Below are positions 1 to 8,515 of a DNA stretch of 47,295 bases, piece by piece. Every line of letters begins with the position of its first letter. The first letter of the stretch is position 1. The notes beneath the pieces are model-generated. The model was not told the origin of the DNA and did no database searches. It saw nothing but the letters and a program-made list of their open reading frames with translations. The DNA lies in the NCBI GenBank assembly GCA_020054065.1, contig JAGVLX010000045.1:1-47295 (forward strand), given 5' to 3'. The translations under genes were made by a program, and so were the position numbers. Source of the DNA: Parachlamydiales bacterium (GTDB lineage: Bacteria; Chlamydiota; Chlamydiia; Chlamydiales; JAEYWL01).

Positions 1-1239
1 AAAATCACCAAAGAAATCGCCCAGTGCTCCTTCTGCGGCCGGACCGAAGAAGCAGTCGAAAAACTGATCGCCGGACCGGACGTTTTTATCTGTGATAAAT
101 GCGTCAGGCTTTGCAGCGGCATCATCGAAAAAAAGAACACCACCCCTTTTGAGTTCAAAAGCCTAAAACCCCGCGAAATCAAACAGCGGCTCGATGAATA
201 TATCATCGGTCAAGATGCGGCTAAGCGCACGATTTCTGTCGCCGTCTATAATCACTACCGCCGCATTCGCACCCTAGGCAAACCCAAAGAAAACAATGCC
301 GTTGAATTCACCAAATCCAATGTGCTCCTTCTTGGGCCAACCGGATCGGGTAAAACGCTGATGGCTAAAACACTCGCCCAAATCTTGGATGTCCCCTTTA
401 CGATTGCCGATGCCACAACGCTGACGGAAGCGGGTTATGTGGGAGAAGATGTCGAAAATATCATCCTGAGACTGTTGCAAGCGGCAGATTACGATGTGGC
501 CAAAGCGGAGCAAGGAATCATCTACATCGACGAAATTGATAAAATTCACCGGACAACCTCCAATGTTTCCATCACACGCGATGTGTCGGGAGAAGGAGTC
601 CAGCAAGCTCTTTTAAAAATCGTTGAAGGAACAGTCGCTAATGTGCCTCCCAAGGGCGGACGGAAACACCCAAACCAAGAGTACATCAAAGTCAACACCG
701 AAAATATCTTGTTTATTGTAGGCGGAGCCTTTGTTAACCTAGAAAAATATATCGCTAAACGCTTAGGACGTAACACCATTGGATTTGACGTTTCGGATAA
801 AGCAGCGATCGATCCGACTGAGAAAAACCTCCTCCTCTCCAAAGTAGAACCGGAAGATTTGATCCAATTCGGCATGATCCCGGAGTTTGTGGGACGGTTT
901 AACTCCATTGTCAACTGCAACGAACTCAAGCTGGACGATTTAGTCCATATCCTCACCGAGCCTAAAAACTCGATCGTCAAGCAATACACAGCCATGTTTG
1001 ACCAAGAAGGGGTCAAACTGAGCTTCACCCTGGATGCCCTAAAGGCAGTCGCCCAAAAAGCGCTGGATGTCGGGACAGGCGCCCGCGCCTTGCGGATGAT
1101 CCTGGAAAACCTCATCCGTGACTTAATGTTCGATATTCCATCGGACGATACCATTGCCGAAGTCATCGTCGATGGGGATGCCCTTAAAGAGGGCAAGCCA
1201 ACCGTCGTTAAGCGGACCTTGGATGCCGAGATTGCCTAA
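1..1239 (+). CDS. clpX: ATP-dependent Clp protease ATP-binding subunit ClpX (5' end cut by window edge)
   Basis: The frame is open from base 1 and gives 412 residues, close to the usual 410-425 of ClpX, so only the start codon and perhaps a few residues are missing. An N-terminal zinc-binding domain is visible (CSFC near residue 9, CDKC near 31). The AAA+ domain has Walker A GPTGSGKT (residues 112-119), the GYVG pore loop, Walker B IIYIDEID and the RKH pore loop, followed by GARALR (sensor 2). ClpX unfolds proteins and feeds them to ClpP in the cytosol. In Chlamydia it follows tig and clpP2; those would lie upstream of the window. Nothing links it functionally to the secretion genes downstream. 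Identification is secure. Confidence 0.97.
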   Translation, partial: KITKEIAQCSFCGRTEEAVEKLIAGPDVFICDKCVRLCSGIIEKKNTTPFEFKSLKPREIKQRLDEYIIGQDAAKRTISVAVYNHYRRIRTLGKPKENNAVEFTKSNVLLLGPTGSGKTLMAKTLAQILDVPFTIADATTLTEAGYVGEDVENIILRLLQAADYDVAKAEQGIIYIDEIDKIHRTTSNVSITRDVSGEGVQQALLKIVEGTVANVPPKGGRKHPNQEYIKVNTENILFIVGGAFVNLEKYIAKRLGRNTIGFDVSDKAAIDPTEKNLLLSKVEPEDLIQFGMIPEFVGRFNSIVNCNELKLDDLVHILTEPKNSIVKQYTAMFDQEGVKLSFTLDALKAVAQKALDVGTGARALRMILENLIRDLMFDIPSDDTIAEVIVDGDALKEGKPTVVKRTLDAEIA

Positions 1240-1372
1240 GAGAATGACCAAAAGGACCACATTTCAAACATAAGTTATTAATTGTCAATCATTAATAATT
1301 TATTCCTTTTTGGGTCCTTTTGGTCGTTTGCGTCCTTTTGGTCGTTTTGTCGTTTTTTCTTAGTCAGGCTAA
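1240..1372. repeat. GGTCC/GGTCG-type intergenic inverted repeat, copy 1
   Basis: Directly after clpX a short left arm (GACCAAAAGGACCA) is answered by a longer right arm made of loosely repeated 7-10 base units such as GGTCCTTTTGGTCG and GGTCGTTTTGTCG. The same units occur at 22.6 kb and 24.1 kb on either side of sctQ. The element ends in a T-rich run and could serve as the clpX terminator. It is non-coding. Confidence 0.7.
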
Positions 1373-1390
1373 TTAAAAGCAAATCGTAAT

Positions 1391-1418
1391 GTTATTAAAT
1401 TAAAATATTTGCTATAAT
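1391..1418 (+). promoter_or_regulatory. Putative promoter of the 853-residue protein gene
   Basis: A perfect -10 hexamer TATAAT lies at 1413-1418, followed by TAACTTAGGGAG, resembling the sequence after the -10 boxes at 4211 and 35832. The -35 region is poor (GTTATT at best). Transcription would start near 1425, exactly where the structured leader begins. Confidence 0.5.
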
Positions 1419-1425
1419 TAACTTA

Positions 1426-1532
1426 GGGAGTGAAGAAATCCGGCGTTATGGATTTTTGACGTCTCCATTGAAACAGCGTATTTCCGCTTCATGGCATGAA
1501 ACTTGATATAACGCCTTGCATTCACTTTCCCC
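1426..1532 (+). promoter_or_regulatory. Structured 5' leader RNA of the 853-residue protein gene
   Basis: Nested complementary segments enclose the region: GGGAGTGAA (1426-1434) with TTCACTTTCCCC (1521-1532), and inside it GGCGTTAT (1442-1449) with ATAACGCC (1508-1515), a perfect 8-base match. Smaller hairpins are possible within. The ribosome binding site AAAGGAG follows outside the fold. The structure is seen in sequence; a regulatory role is inferred. Confidence 0.5.
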
Positions 1533-1561
1533 AGTAAATTTATTTACGAAAGGAGATTACG

Positions 1562-4123
1562 ATGCCTATTGACTTCCCACAATTTCCTTTAGGACCGGAC
1601 GGCACTTCGGGAACGACTGACATCTTTGGAACTAATGGAGTCGAAGAGGAATTATTTGGAACATCTTCGATCACAGCCTCGACGCAAGTCAGCACAACCG
1701 CTGAAGTCCCCAGTGCAGCTCTGCCGATTCTAGAGTTCATGGCTAATATTATAGAACCTAGCAATGCCATCATCTTGCAAAACCTGCTAAACCAAATTGC
1801 AGACGCAAATCGTCAAAACGCGTTCACGAATAATATGGTCACCACATTCCTCGATATCATCAGGCAATACGAGGAGATGATTGTTGAGTTCAACCAACTC
1901 GATGAAAAACGCCAAAATATTATTCAAAAAAAGGATACCTTTAACGTTGCCAGCGGAGTCGTCACAACGACTCAAGCCGCTTTAGATACCGCTCAAGCCA
2001 ATTTGGCAACAGCCTCGGGAGCATACAACGCGCAGCTCAACAACATGAAGGTGAATTTTCCGATTCACACGGCTGCATATGAAGCCGCCAAGGCGGCCAG
2101 AGCAAGCGCTCAGATAGCGCGCGACGCTGCCTATAACGCTTACCTTGCAGACCCCTCCCCTGCCAACTACGCTGCGTGGCAAGCTGCCGAAAGCGCTCTT
2201 TCGACTGCGATCAACAACGAAAATGCCGCTCAAGCTGTCGTCACAAATGACTACAACCAATATAACGCGGCAGTCAACCAGATTAACTTAGCCATCGATG
2301 CCTACAATAGCGCAGCCAATGCTTACAATGCCGCTGTCAGTGACTATAACTCAAAACTTCAAGACTATAAAAATGCCATCGCTGATTTCAATAATCAAGT
2401 CAGCTCCACCAATAGCGCCCGTGAAGGACGAGGCGACAGCTCCATCCCCGGAGGAACCATCCCTGACATTCCTCCGATCAACACTTTCGCTCCCACCTTC
2501 GGTCATATTGCCAACGTGACACCTGTCTATCAGCCTCCTTATCCTTCCTTTGCCGCTACCCCATTCTTTACTCCGCCCGGCCAAACCAATGCCGATCCGC
2601 AAATCGCTACCTATGTTCCGGATATTCCTAGTTTTTCTGATTATATTGCCCAGTTTATCGAACGGCAGGATGAACAGATCCAAATGTTTAAAGAGCTGAC
2701 CGACATGTATAAATCGCTGGAGCCGAACTATACGATTATTAACGGTTCTCTTGGCGCACTCCGCTTTTTAGGCAAGGATGTCCCTGACTTTATCAACGAT
2801 ATTGGACAAGTAAGCGCCTCCAGTGCGTCTTCGAGTTTAGCGACATTAATTATCGGATTAGGCAAACCGGAATTATCCCGGATCTTGAGCGAGGGTTTAA
2901 TTTCCCAAATGGTTAAAGACATCTTTAATGCGCAAGGAGCAACCTTTACCAGCCTAAATGCAGAAACGGTTCTAGGTGCATTAGGGGCCCTCTTATTGTC
3001 TGCTTCTTTCTTGTCTTCCGGCGATGCCGCCAAACTGGCGCTGCTATTCAATTCGTCGCTCGACATTAGTAAAGCTCTTGTCTCCTTATTGACAGCCGTC
3101 GCCCTGGTCAACAAACTGGTTGATTTGATCCAAAGCGGCGCGGTCGCCAATACGGTGTTAGATATTTTACAAACGAAACCAGAGTTCGGCGCCTTGTCGC
3201 CGGAACAGCAAGCCAAAATCCAATCTACCTTTACGGCTGTTGCTACGATCACCGTCTCCCTTGTCGCCTTAGCGTTGCAAGCCAGCTTGACTTCTGACCG
3301 TAACCTGACAGCCCAAGTATCAAGCGCTCAATTCCTCACCCAATTGTATGGTGATGTAGGCGCATTAGACTTTTTAAATAGCCGTTTCGACAACCAGGCC
3401 CTAAGAGCTGATATCGCACGGCTGCTGGGTGATGATGAATCGTTTCAAGCTTTCGTTAGCACGAATTTAGCCTTTACAAGTACCCAGGTGGGCATCCAGT
3501 TATCACAAACGGCCTTGAATAACCTGACGAACTCAGTTGTCAGGGCTGCTGCTCAAGGGGCAAACCTTAAAGATGCCATCATCGATCAGCTGGTCAAAGA
3601 TGGGATCACTCGGGACCAAGCGATCCGTTCAGCCGGCCAAATCGAACAGCGGTTCAACAATTCTATTTTAGGGCTGGCGATTAATGTGCAGCTGCCAACG
3701 GCTCCAGTTGAAGAAGGAGGCGTGCCTGCTCCGGTAACCGTTCTTGGGATCCCTGTCGATGAAGATTTAGCCGATACAGTGCTCCAATTGAAAAAAGCTC
3801 GCCTGCTTCAAGAATTGGTCAGTTTAGGCGTCAATGCCAAGTTGGATGATCAAGGAAACATCGTGATTGAAAACGTTGGGTTCAACCTGCAGAACATCGG
3901 ACAAATCTTAACCGATAATGCCAAAGTGATTCGGGATCTTAACAATGTATCCTTTACAAATTCCATGGCAGCTAGTTTTACCGAGTTTTTAGACGTTGTC
4001 TTGAGCTTGGATCCCAATACCTTGGCCCAGGATCTGTTAGACCCCGGCCAAACCTTTATTGGAGTGATGTACGAAGGGATTAGAACTGGATGGAAACGGG
4101 GTGATATTGATGTTAGGGCTTAA
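1562..4123 (+). CDS. Large T3S-associated protein of unknown family (853 aa), probably exported
   Basis: I do not recognise the family. The start is supported by AAAGGAGATTACG just upstream. There is no signal peptide. Residues about 120-285 form a long Ala/Asn/Tyr-rich coiled coil with recurring YNAA units, then a Pro-rich stretch (about 290-365), then a mostly helical half with hydrophobic segments near residues 460-525 and 555-575. That arrangement (polar N-terminus, coiled coil, internal hydrophobic stretches) resembles T3S translocators. It is the first of three large proteins with separate structured leaders that precede chaperone and translocator genes, so export by the T3S system is a reasonable inference. 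Alternatives are an effector or a large host-membrane protein. Confidence 0.75.
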   Translation: MPIDFPQFPLGPDGTSGTTDIFGTNGVEEELFGTSSITASTQVSTTAEVPSAALPILEFMANIIEPSNAIILQNLLNQIADANRQNAFTNNMVTTFLDIIRQYEEMIVEFNQLDEKRQNIIQKKDTFNVASGVVTTTQAALDTAQANLATASGAYNAQLNNMKVNFPIHTAAYEAAKAARASAQIARDAAYNAYLADPSPANYAAWQAAESALSTAINNENAAQAVVTNDYNQYNAAVNQINLAIDAYNSAANAYNAAVSDYNSKLQDYKNAIADFNNQVSSTNSAREGRGDSSIPGGTIPDIPPINTFAPTFGHIANVTPVYQPPYPSFAATPFFTPPGQTNADPQIATYVPDIPSFSDYIAQFIERQDEQIQMFKELTDMYKSLEPNYTIINGSLGALRFLGKDVPDFINDIGQVSASSASSSLATLIIGLGKPELSRILSEGLISQMVKDIFNAQGATFTSLNAETVLGALGALLLSASFLSSGDAAKLALLFNSSLDISKALVSLLTAVALVNKLVDLIQSGAVANTVLDILQTKPEFGALSPEQQAKIQSTFTAVATITVSLVALALQASLTSDRNLTAQVSSAQFLTQLYGDVGALDFLNSRFDNQALRADIARLLGDDESFQAFVSTNLAFTSTQVGIQLSQTALNNLTNSVVRAAAQGANLKDAIIDQLVKDGITRDQAIRSAGQIEQRFNNSILGLAINVQLPTAPVEEGGVPAPVTVLGIPVDEDLADTVLQLKKARLLQELVSLGVNAKLDDQGNIVIENVGFNLQNIGQILTDNAKVIRDLNNVSFTNSMAASFTEFLDVVLSLDPNTLAQDLLDPGQTFIGVMYEGIRTGWKRGDIDVRA

Positions 4124-4187
4124 TAACGAGTTAATCTTTAAAATGGTTATTTTAAGTTAATTAATAAAATTAAAAGCAACATGCTAA

Positions 4188-4216
4188 TTGAAAAATAAAT
4201 TTTAATATTATATAAT
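4188..4216 (+). promoter_or_regulatory. Sigma-70-type promoter of the 468-residue protein gene
   Basis: TTGAAA (4188-4193), a 17-base spacer and TATAAT (4211-4216) fit the housekeeping consensus very well. The sequence after the -10 box (TAATCTTAAGAG) is nearly the same as after the -10 of the PEP-CTERM gene at 35832. Confidence 0.75.
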
Positions 4217-4234
4217 TAATCTTAAGAGAGAATA

Positions 4235-4369
4235 GGGATTCATGCAGCTCAAATGGTTCCGCAAAGGCCGTGTGTGAATCCCCGAAACAAAGTTCTTATA
4301 TCAAGAGCTTTGGTCTGACACCGATGGAATGCTAGAGCATCCACCAAGACTCTCCAGAGCAAGATATAG
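4235..4369 (+). promoter_or_regulatory. Structured 5' leader RNA of the 468-residue protein gene
   Basis: Two modules are visible. The first is closed by GGGATTCA (4235-4242) with TGAATCCC (4275-4282). The second is closed by TATATC (4297-4302) with GATATA (4363-4368), then TTTGGT (4309-4314) with ACCAAG (4343-4348), around a hairpin at about 4323-4342. The CGATGGAATG...ACCAAGA part resembles the leaders at 5895 and 17894. The fold is inferred from complementarity. Confidence 0.5.
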
Positions 4370-4397
4370 GTGAATTTCCAATAAGGAGAAATTACCT

Positions 4398-5804
4398 ATG
4401 AGTCTACCATCTTTCACTGACTCGACGCTCCTGCCGGTCTCCATTAACGGAGTCACTTACACGGCGGCGGGCGAGACGACAGACCCGCAGGTTGTACAAC
4501 TTTATGCTGCAGCCATTGATCCGATTATCCAAGTGTACAATGCGACGCCGGAACAGCTCGCCACCAACTCGGTGCAATATAAAGCGGTAGTGCCAGCACC
4601 TGGTCAGAATCCTCCCTTTACATTCTCCACTGTAACTGGTACTTACGAACAGGCGCTTCAGCAAGGGATAGCTAACTTGCAAGCCTTGGCAGATCCTGCC
4701 GGTCTACAAACACGTACAACAGTCTATGTTGGTTTTGGAACGTATGCTTCCATCGTTTCCCAAGACCCAAATGCTAACTATAACCCTGTCACTGGTTATG
4801 CAACTCCTCTTTCGCCAAAATTTTTGACGTACGAGATGGCTAATAATGTTGATTTGCTGATCAAATCGCTACAAACCGCTGAGATTAACATCCCAACGAC
4901 TGGCGCTGCTTCTGGCGTCACTCTGGATGCGATCAAACGGTGGAAAGATTTAAGCGGCTTCGGTCTTCAAGACATTATGAACGCCACTTCGAATGCAGTT
5001 GCGAATGCGAAATCTCTACAATCTGTCGTTCAGCTTGAATACGTCAAACAAGGCAATGAAATCATTTCCTCACAGCTGGAAAACCTGCAAGACGCCGTCG
5101 AAATCAACCAATCGGTCATTCAAACGCTGACTGACCTTCAAAACCTGCACAACAAGCTTGGCGTCGGCACCAGCAATACAACAGGGATCGTTGGAAAATC
5201 GTTTACACCACAATTGACTTCCTTGATCGGTGGTAACCCCAATAACCTCCCTGATGCGAACGGAGACTGGCGTAAGAGCTATACCGGTTACACATCTAAC
5301 TTATTCGGCGACCCAATCGTTCCAGTTGTCGATATCGATCCGAATACGGATGGTATCCAACCATTGGGAAATGATTCTGCTTCCAATGACATCAGAAACC
5401 AATTTATCCAAATCAAAAACGAGATCTCGGCCGAGATTGCCAAATTGAAAGCTGCAGGACAAAAAGAAGGTGATGGCGGACTGATCGATAAGTTGACCGC
5501 AATTTTGAACGATATGAACCGAACTCCAACAGCAGCTGAAGTCACGAAAGCTGGCGGTTCCGAACTGGATGCGCAAATCACATTCTGGATGTTAGACGGA
5601 CAAGGCGATCCAAAAAATACCGACACAGGCAACATCCAAAGACGGTTAAGCGATGGATTCAACGCTGCCAACACCGTCAACGATACCAACAAAGAAGACT
5701 TGCGCCGCTATATGTTTCTGTTTGAAGAGTTTTACAAATCAGCAAGTACGATTTTACAGGCATTGAATAACGTTGTTACCAGTTTCGCTAAGAATGCCCG
5801 CTAA
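4398..5804 (+). CDS. Probable exported T3S protein, needle-tip-like (468 aa), family not recognised
   Basis: Start chosen for the upstream AAGGAG. There is no signal peptide or clear membrane segment. The N-terminal half (about 1-170) looks beta/loop rich; residues about 175-250 form a long helical coiled coil (NEIISSQLENLQ and around it); a mixed middle follows; and the protein ends in an amphipathic helix of about 40 residues (EEFYKSASTILQALNN). A central coiled coil plus a long C-terminal helix is the plan of hydrophilic tip proteins (IpaD/SipD/LcrV), but I see no firm sequence match. It has its own promoter and leader. An effector role is not excluded. Confidence 0.75.
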   Translation: MSLPSFTDSTLLPVSINGVTYTAAGETTDPQVVQLYAAAIDPIIQVYNATPEQLATNSVQYKAVVPAPGQNPPFTFSTVTGTYEQALQQGIANLQALADPAGLQTRTTVYVGFGTYASIVSQDPNANYNPVTGYATPLSPKFLTYEMANNVDLLIKSLQTAEINIPTTGAASGVTLDAIKRWKDLSGFGLQDIMNATSNAVANAKSLQSVVQLEYVKQGNEIISSQLENLQDAVEINQSVIQTLTDLQNLHNKLGVGTSNTTGIVGKSFTPQLTSLIGGNPNNLPDANGDWRKSYTGYTSNLFGDPIVPVVDIDPNTDGIQPLGNDSASNDIRNQFIQIKNEISAEIAKLKAAGQKEGDGGLIDKLTAILNDMNRTPTAAEVTKAGGSELDAQITFWMLDGQGDPKNTDTGNIQRRLSDGFNAANTVNDTNKEDLRRYMFLFEEFYKSASTILQALNNVVTSFAKNAR

Positions 5805-5817
5805 GCGTTTGGCACAC

Positions 5818-5837
5818 CGCTTGCTTATTAGCAAGCG
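5818..5837 (+). terminator. Hairpin after the 468-residue protein gene
   Basis: A perfect 8-base stem, CGCTTGCT / AGCAAGCG with loop TATT, sits just after the stop codon. The following sequence is AT-rich but lacks a clean T run, so it may be a weak terminator or an mRNA-stabilising hairpin. Confidence 0.5.
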
Positions 5838-5862
5838 ATTTAAAGTGATAAAATTTTAATGG

Positions 5863-5940
5863 AAGGAGATGTGAAAGAGGAGATGACAGCGGTACGACTG
5901 GGATGAGTTCCTCCGCTTCTACCAAGAAGCCACCTCTCTC
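5863..5940 (+). promoter_or_regulatory. Structured 5' leader RNA of the 536-residue protein gene
   Basis: AGCGG (5888-5892) pairs with CCGCT (5913-5917), and AGAGG with CCTCT can close outside. The segment beginning CGACTGGGATGAGT (5895) and ending ACCAAGAA (5921-5928) closely matches the leader of the needle gene cdsF at 17894-17932. The ribosome binding site AAGGAG follows. Confidence 0.5.
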
Positions 5941-5955
5941 TTAAGGAGTCTAACT

Positions 5956-7566
5956 ATGGCACAAGATCCTTCAGAAATTTTTAGTAGCATTTATTATCCG
6001 GATCCGACGACCAGTCCTAACGCGGTTCCGCCTTACTTTTTTGGAGAAGCCACGGGTTTGCAGCAATCGTTGATCGATGCTCTAGCCGCAAGTACCCCCA
6101 CGTTGACTTTTAATGGGAACCCAGTGCCGGGGATATTTTTTACTCAACCGGTCACGTTCCACTATGAATATGCGCCGATCGCACCAAATACAGGCGCATA
6201 TCCAGCTAATCCCGGTCCTCAAACAGTCACTACGGACACTTTATCAGTTCCTGGAGCAGTAGTAGTTAACGTTGGCACAAATTCATGGACAAGAACCACT
6301 GTTTTGGACGGTGGAATTGGAACAGGGGTAAATAGCATTTTAACAGCTTTGAGGAAGATTGCCCAGGGCGGGGATTTGGCTGCACGCGAATCTTTTGCTG
6401 GCTTTATTAATGGCCTTGGGGGCGGTTTTAATGGTTTCTCTGAGGTAGTCGGCGCTAACACGGTTTATCACTTCAATCTTACGGGTGTTACCGATTCAGT
6501 CAACGTCGCAGATGATGCTGCGGCCTTAGCCACACCTACTGGACAAAGCTGGCTTAGTGCCTTTCTTCAAACTCTTGGTTTAAGTACTTCTGAGATCTCT
6601 ACTCTTCTAGCTAACCAAACATCCACCGACCGTAGCCAACTGGGAGATCTGCAGGCGTTAGTCGGGGGTTTTGATGCTAGCGCAACCAACTATCAGATTG
6701 TTTCCGAATTGTTCTTAAACTCCTTTAAAGAGTTCTTAAGAACCTATGATTTTGACGGATTACTTTCCGGACCAATCTCTGCAACAACCGGAAATGAAGA
6801 TGATCAATTTACTGCGGGATACCTCAGATTTTTGACGATCGCCAACTCTTTAGGTACAACATCCGGACAAAACATTGGAACTGGAACTGTCAGAACCGAT
6901 ACGACTGATAATAATTCCCAAACAACTTGGGCAAGTGGGTTCAATCCGAATTCTTATTTGGAAATTTATCGCACGTTCAGCAACAACCAATCGGCTGCGA
7001 TAACTGATCCGAACTTCCAAGCTCTGCTTGGGAAATATTATAAAGACATGGTTGCTGACAATGGATACTTTTTACCCAGCCAGTTCTTAGAAGGATGGAT
7101 CCAACGTGTGCAATTGCTGCGTTCGGTAACGCAAGTCGGCATTGCCAACCCGCTCGCAGGCAATAGCTCAGAAAAGCTGGATGTGATCTTTACCATCTTG
7201 AAACTGTTGACCGACATGATCGACACCTTGCAAAAAGCTGCGTCGGCACAGTTTGCACGGTTAAAATTTTATGCGAACTATCAGCAAGCTTATACGAACT
7301 TAATTGAAAAAATCCCGATTATGACTAAAGAGAAATTCGGCGGCGGTGACGACAACGCTAGAAAAGACTCCCGTGACCACGCCCAAACTGCGAACAACAA
7401 CTATACCCAAATCTTGCAAGCATACCGCCAAGCAATCAGTGATGAAGCGAAATCTTTCCAAACAACAGCTAACAACAGTAACGAATCTGTCAACCAACAA
7501 GCAAGTTTGATTGAAGCGATTTTACAAGAATTGAGTACGATTTTGCAATCAGTGTTCCAAAAATAA
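5956..7566 (+). CDS. Probable exported T3S protein (536 aa), family not recognised
   Basis: Start supported by TTAAGGAG upstream. There is no signal peptide. Residues 1-180 are rich in Pro, Thr, Gly and Asn and look beta-rich; from about 360 the chain becomes helical (LLRSVTQVGIANPL, LKLLTDMIDTLQKAAS), and the last 90 residues form a probable coiled coil ending QASLIEAILQELSTILQ. This overall order is like the 468-residue neighbour, and the C-terminal helix has the flavour of IpaD-type tip or needle subunits, but that is inference. It shares a leader motif with the needle gene cdsF and stands immediately before a SycD-type chaperone gene. Confidence 0.75.
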   Translation: MAQDPSEIFSSIYYPDPTTSPNAVPPYFFGEATGLQQSLIDALAASTPTLTFNGNPVPGIFFTQPVTFHYEYAPIAPNTGAYPANPGPQTVTTDTLSVPGAVVVNVGTNSWTRTTVLDGGIGTGVNSILTALRKIAQGGDLAARESFAGFINGLGGGFNGFSEVVGANTVYHFNLTGVTDSVNVADDAAALATPTGQSWLSAFLQTLGLSTSEISTLLANQTSTDRSQLGDLQALVGGFDASATNYQIVSELFLNSFKEFLRTYDFDGLLSGPISATTGNEDDQFTAGYLRFLTIANSLGTTSGQNIGTGTVRTDTTDNNSQTTWASGFNPNSYLEIYRTFSNNQSAAITDPNFQALLGKYYKDMVADNGYFLPSQFLEGWIQRVQLLRSVTQVGIANPLAGNSSEKLDVIFTILKLLTDMIDTLQKAASAQFARLKFYANYQQAYTNLIEKIPIMTKEKFGGGDDNARKDSRDHAQTANNNYTQILQAYRQAISDEAKSFQTTANNSNESVNQQASLIEAILQELSTILQSVFQK

Positions 7567-7656
7567 CACATAACTTAAGAGGCAGCAAAGCTGCGGCCCG
7601 ACACCCAATGAAATACGCATGAGAGATATCAACCGAAAAGGATCAAGGGGGACAAT

Positions 7657-8250
7657 ATGAGCCAAGCTGATAAGAGCTCGGTGATCAAAACATCCATAGA
7701 GAACTTTGCTAGCGATCAACCTGAAGAGGTCAAAACCGCGATAGAGGGTTTGACCAAAAAAATCTATGAGGAAGGTGTGACTCCTAAAGATGCCATGGGT
7801 CTAAGCGACCAGATGGTTGAAGGGATCTATGGTTATGGTTATCGACTGTATAACACGGGTAAGTATGAGCAGGCTAGCCAATTGTTCCGCCTGCTGATCA
7901 TGCTTGACCCAACTAAAATGAAGCACATGATGGGCCTGGCAGCCTGTTATCATATGCTAAAGGATTATTCAAATGCAGCACTGACTTATACGCTCTGCAG
8001 TTTTATAGATCCAAGCAATCCGCTGCCTTACTATCACGCTTCTGACTGCTACCTGCAGTCGGGCAGTATTGAACTGACAAAAAGAGCATTGCAGGCATGC
8101 ATTGCCAGCGCTTCCGCAATTCCGGAACTCAGTGGTGTTAAAGAGCGCGCGCAAATCATGCTGGACAATTTAGAAAAAGGAATCATGCCGACTGGTGAAG
8201 AAATTTTACATGAGCTTGAACAAACTCAAAAGCAGCAAGAGAAAAAGTAA
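7657..8250 (+). CDS. SycD/LcrH-type TPR chaperone of T3S translocators (first copy)
   Basis: A 197-residue all-helical protein with three TPR-like repeats from about residue 55 to 160 (GYRLYNTGKYEQASQLFRLL, then MGLAACYHMLKDYSNAAL, then PYYHASDCYLQSG). The last motif is typical of the LcrH/SycD/SicA class II chaperones, which hold hydrophobic translocators in the cytosol before export. Start supported by a GGGGG ribosome binding site. The non-TPR ends are longer than in Yersinia SycD (about 168 residues). Likely clients are the neighbouring large proteins. In Chlamydia the counterparts are Scc2 and Scc3. Confidence 0.9.
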   Translation: MSQADKSSVIKTSIENFASDQPEEVKTAIEGLTKKIYEEGVTPKDAMGLSDQMVEGIYGYGYRLYNTGKYEQASQLFRLLIMLDPTKMKHMMGLAACYHMLKDYSNAALTYTLCSFIDPSNPLPYYHASDCYLQSGSIELTKRALQACIASASAIPELSGVKERAQIMLDNLEKGIMPTGEEILHELEQTQKQQEKK

Positions 8251-8338
8251 CGCCTTGAGTCCAATCCAAAAAGACGGAGAGGACTTAGCGTTTCTTGCTG
8301 TGTATGTGTATTTTTGCCCCTTTGAGGCCTATGCATAA

Positions 8339-8497
8339 TTTACCACCGAGGCACAGAGAACACTGAGGAAAAGGAGAGAATTGAGAAGAGCTAAATATAA
8401 CGACAAGTTTAGGAATACCAAAAACGTTAGAAAAGTGCCTAACTTTCTCCTTACCTCAAACCTTCTCAGTGATCTCAGTGACTCAGTGGTGAAAACT
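8339..8497. repeat. CACTGAG-type imperfect inverted repeat, copy 1
   Basis: The left arm begins ACCACCGAGGCACAGAG and the right arm ends CTCAGTGACTCAGTGGT. Arms of about 35-40 bases match at roughly three of four positions around a loop of about 80. The same family is at 15.46 kb and probably begins again at the window's end. It occupies the gap before the membrane-protein gene. Confidence 0.7.
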
Positions 8498-8515
8498 GTT
8501 TTGAATGAGTGAACT

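Noticed and set aside
1..1239. clpX as a truncated pseudogene
   Set aside because: The frame is open from the first base with complete motifs; the missing start is due to the window edge.
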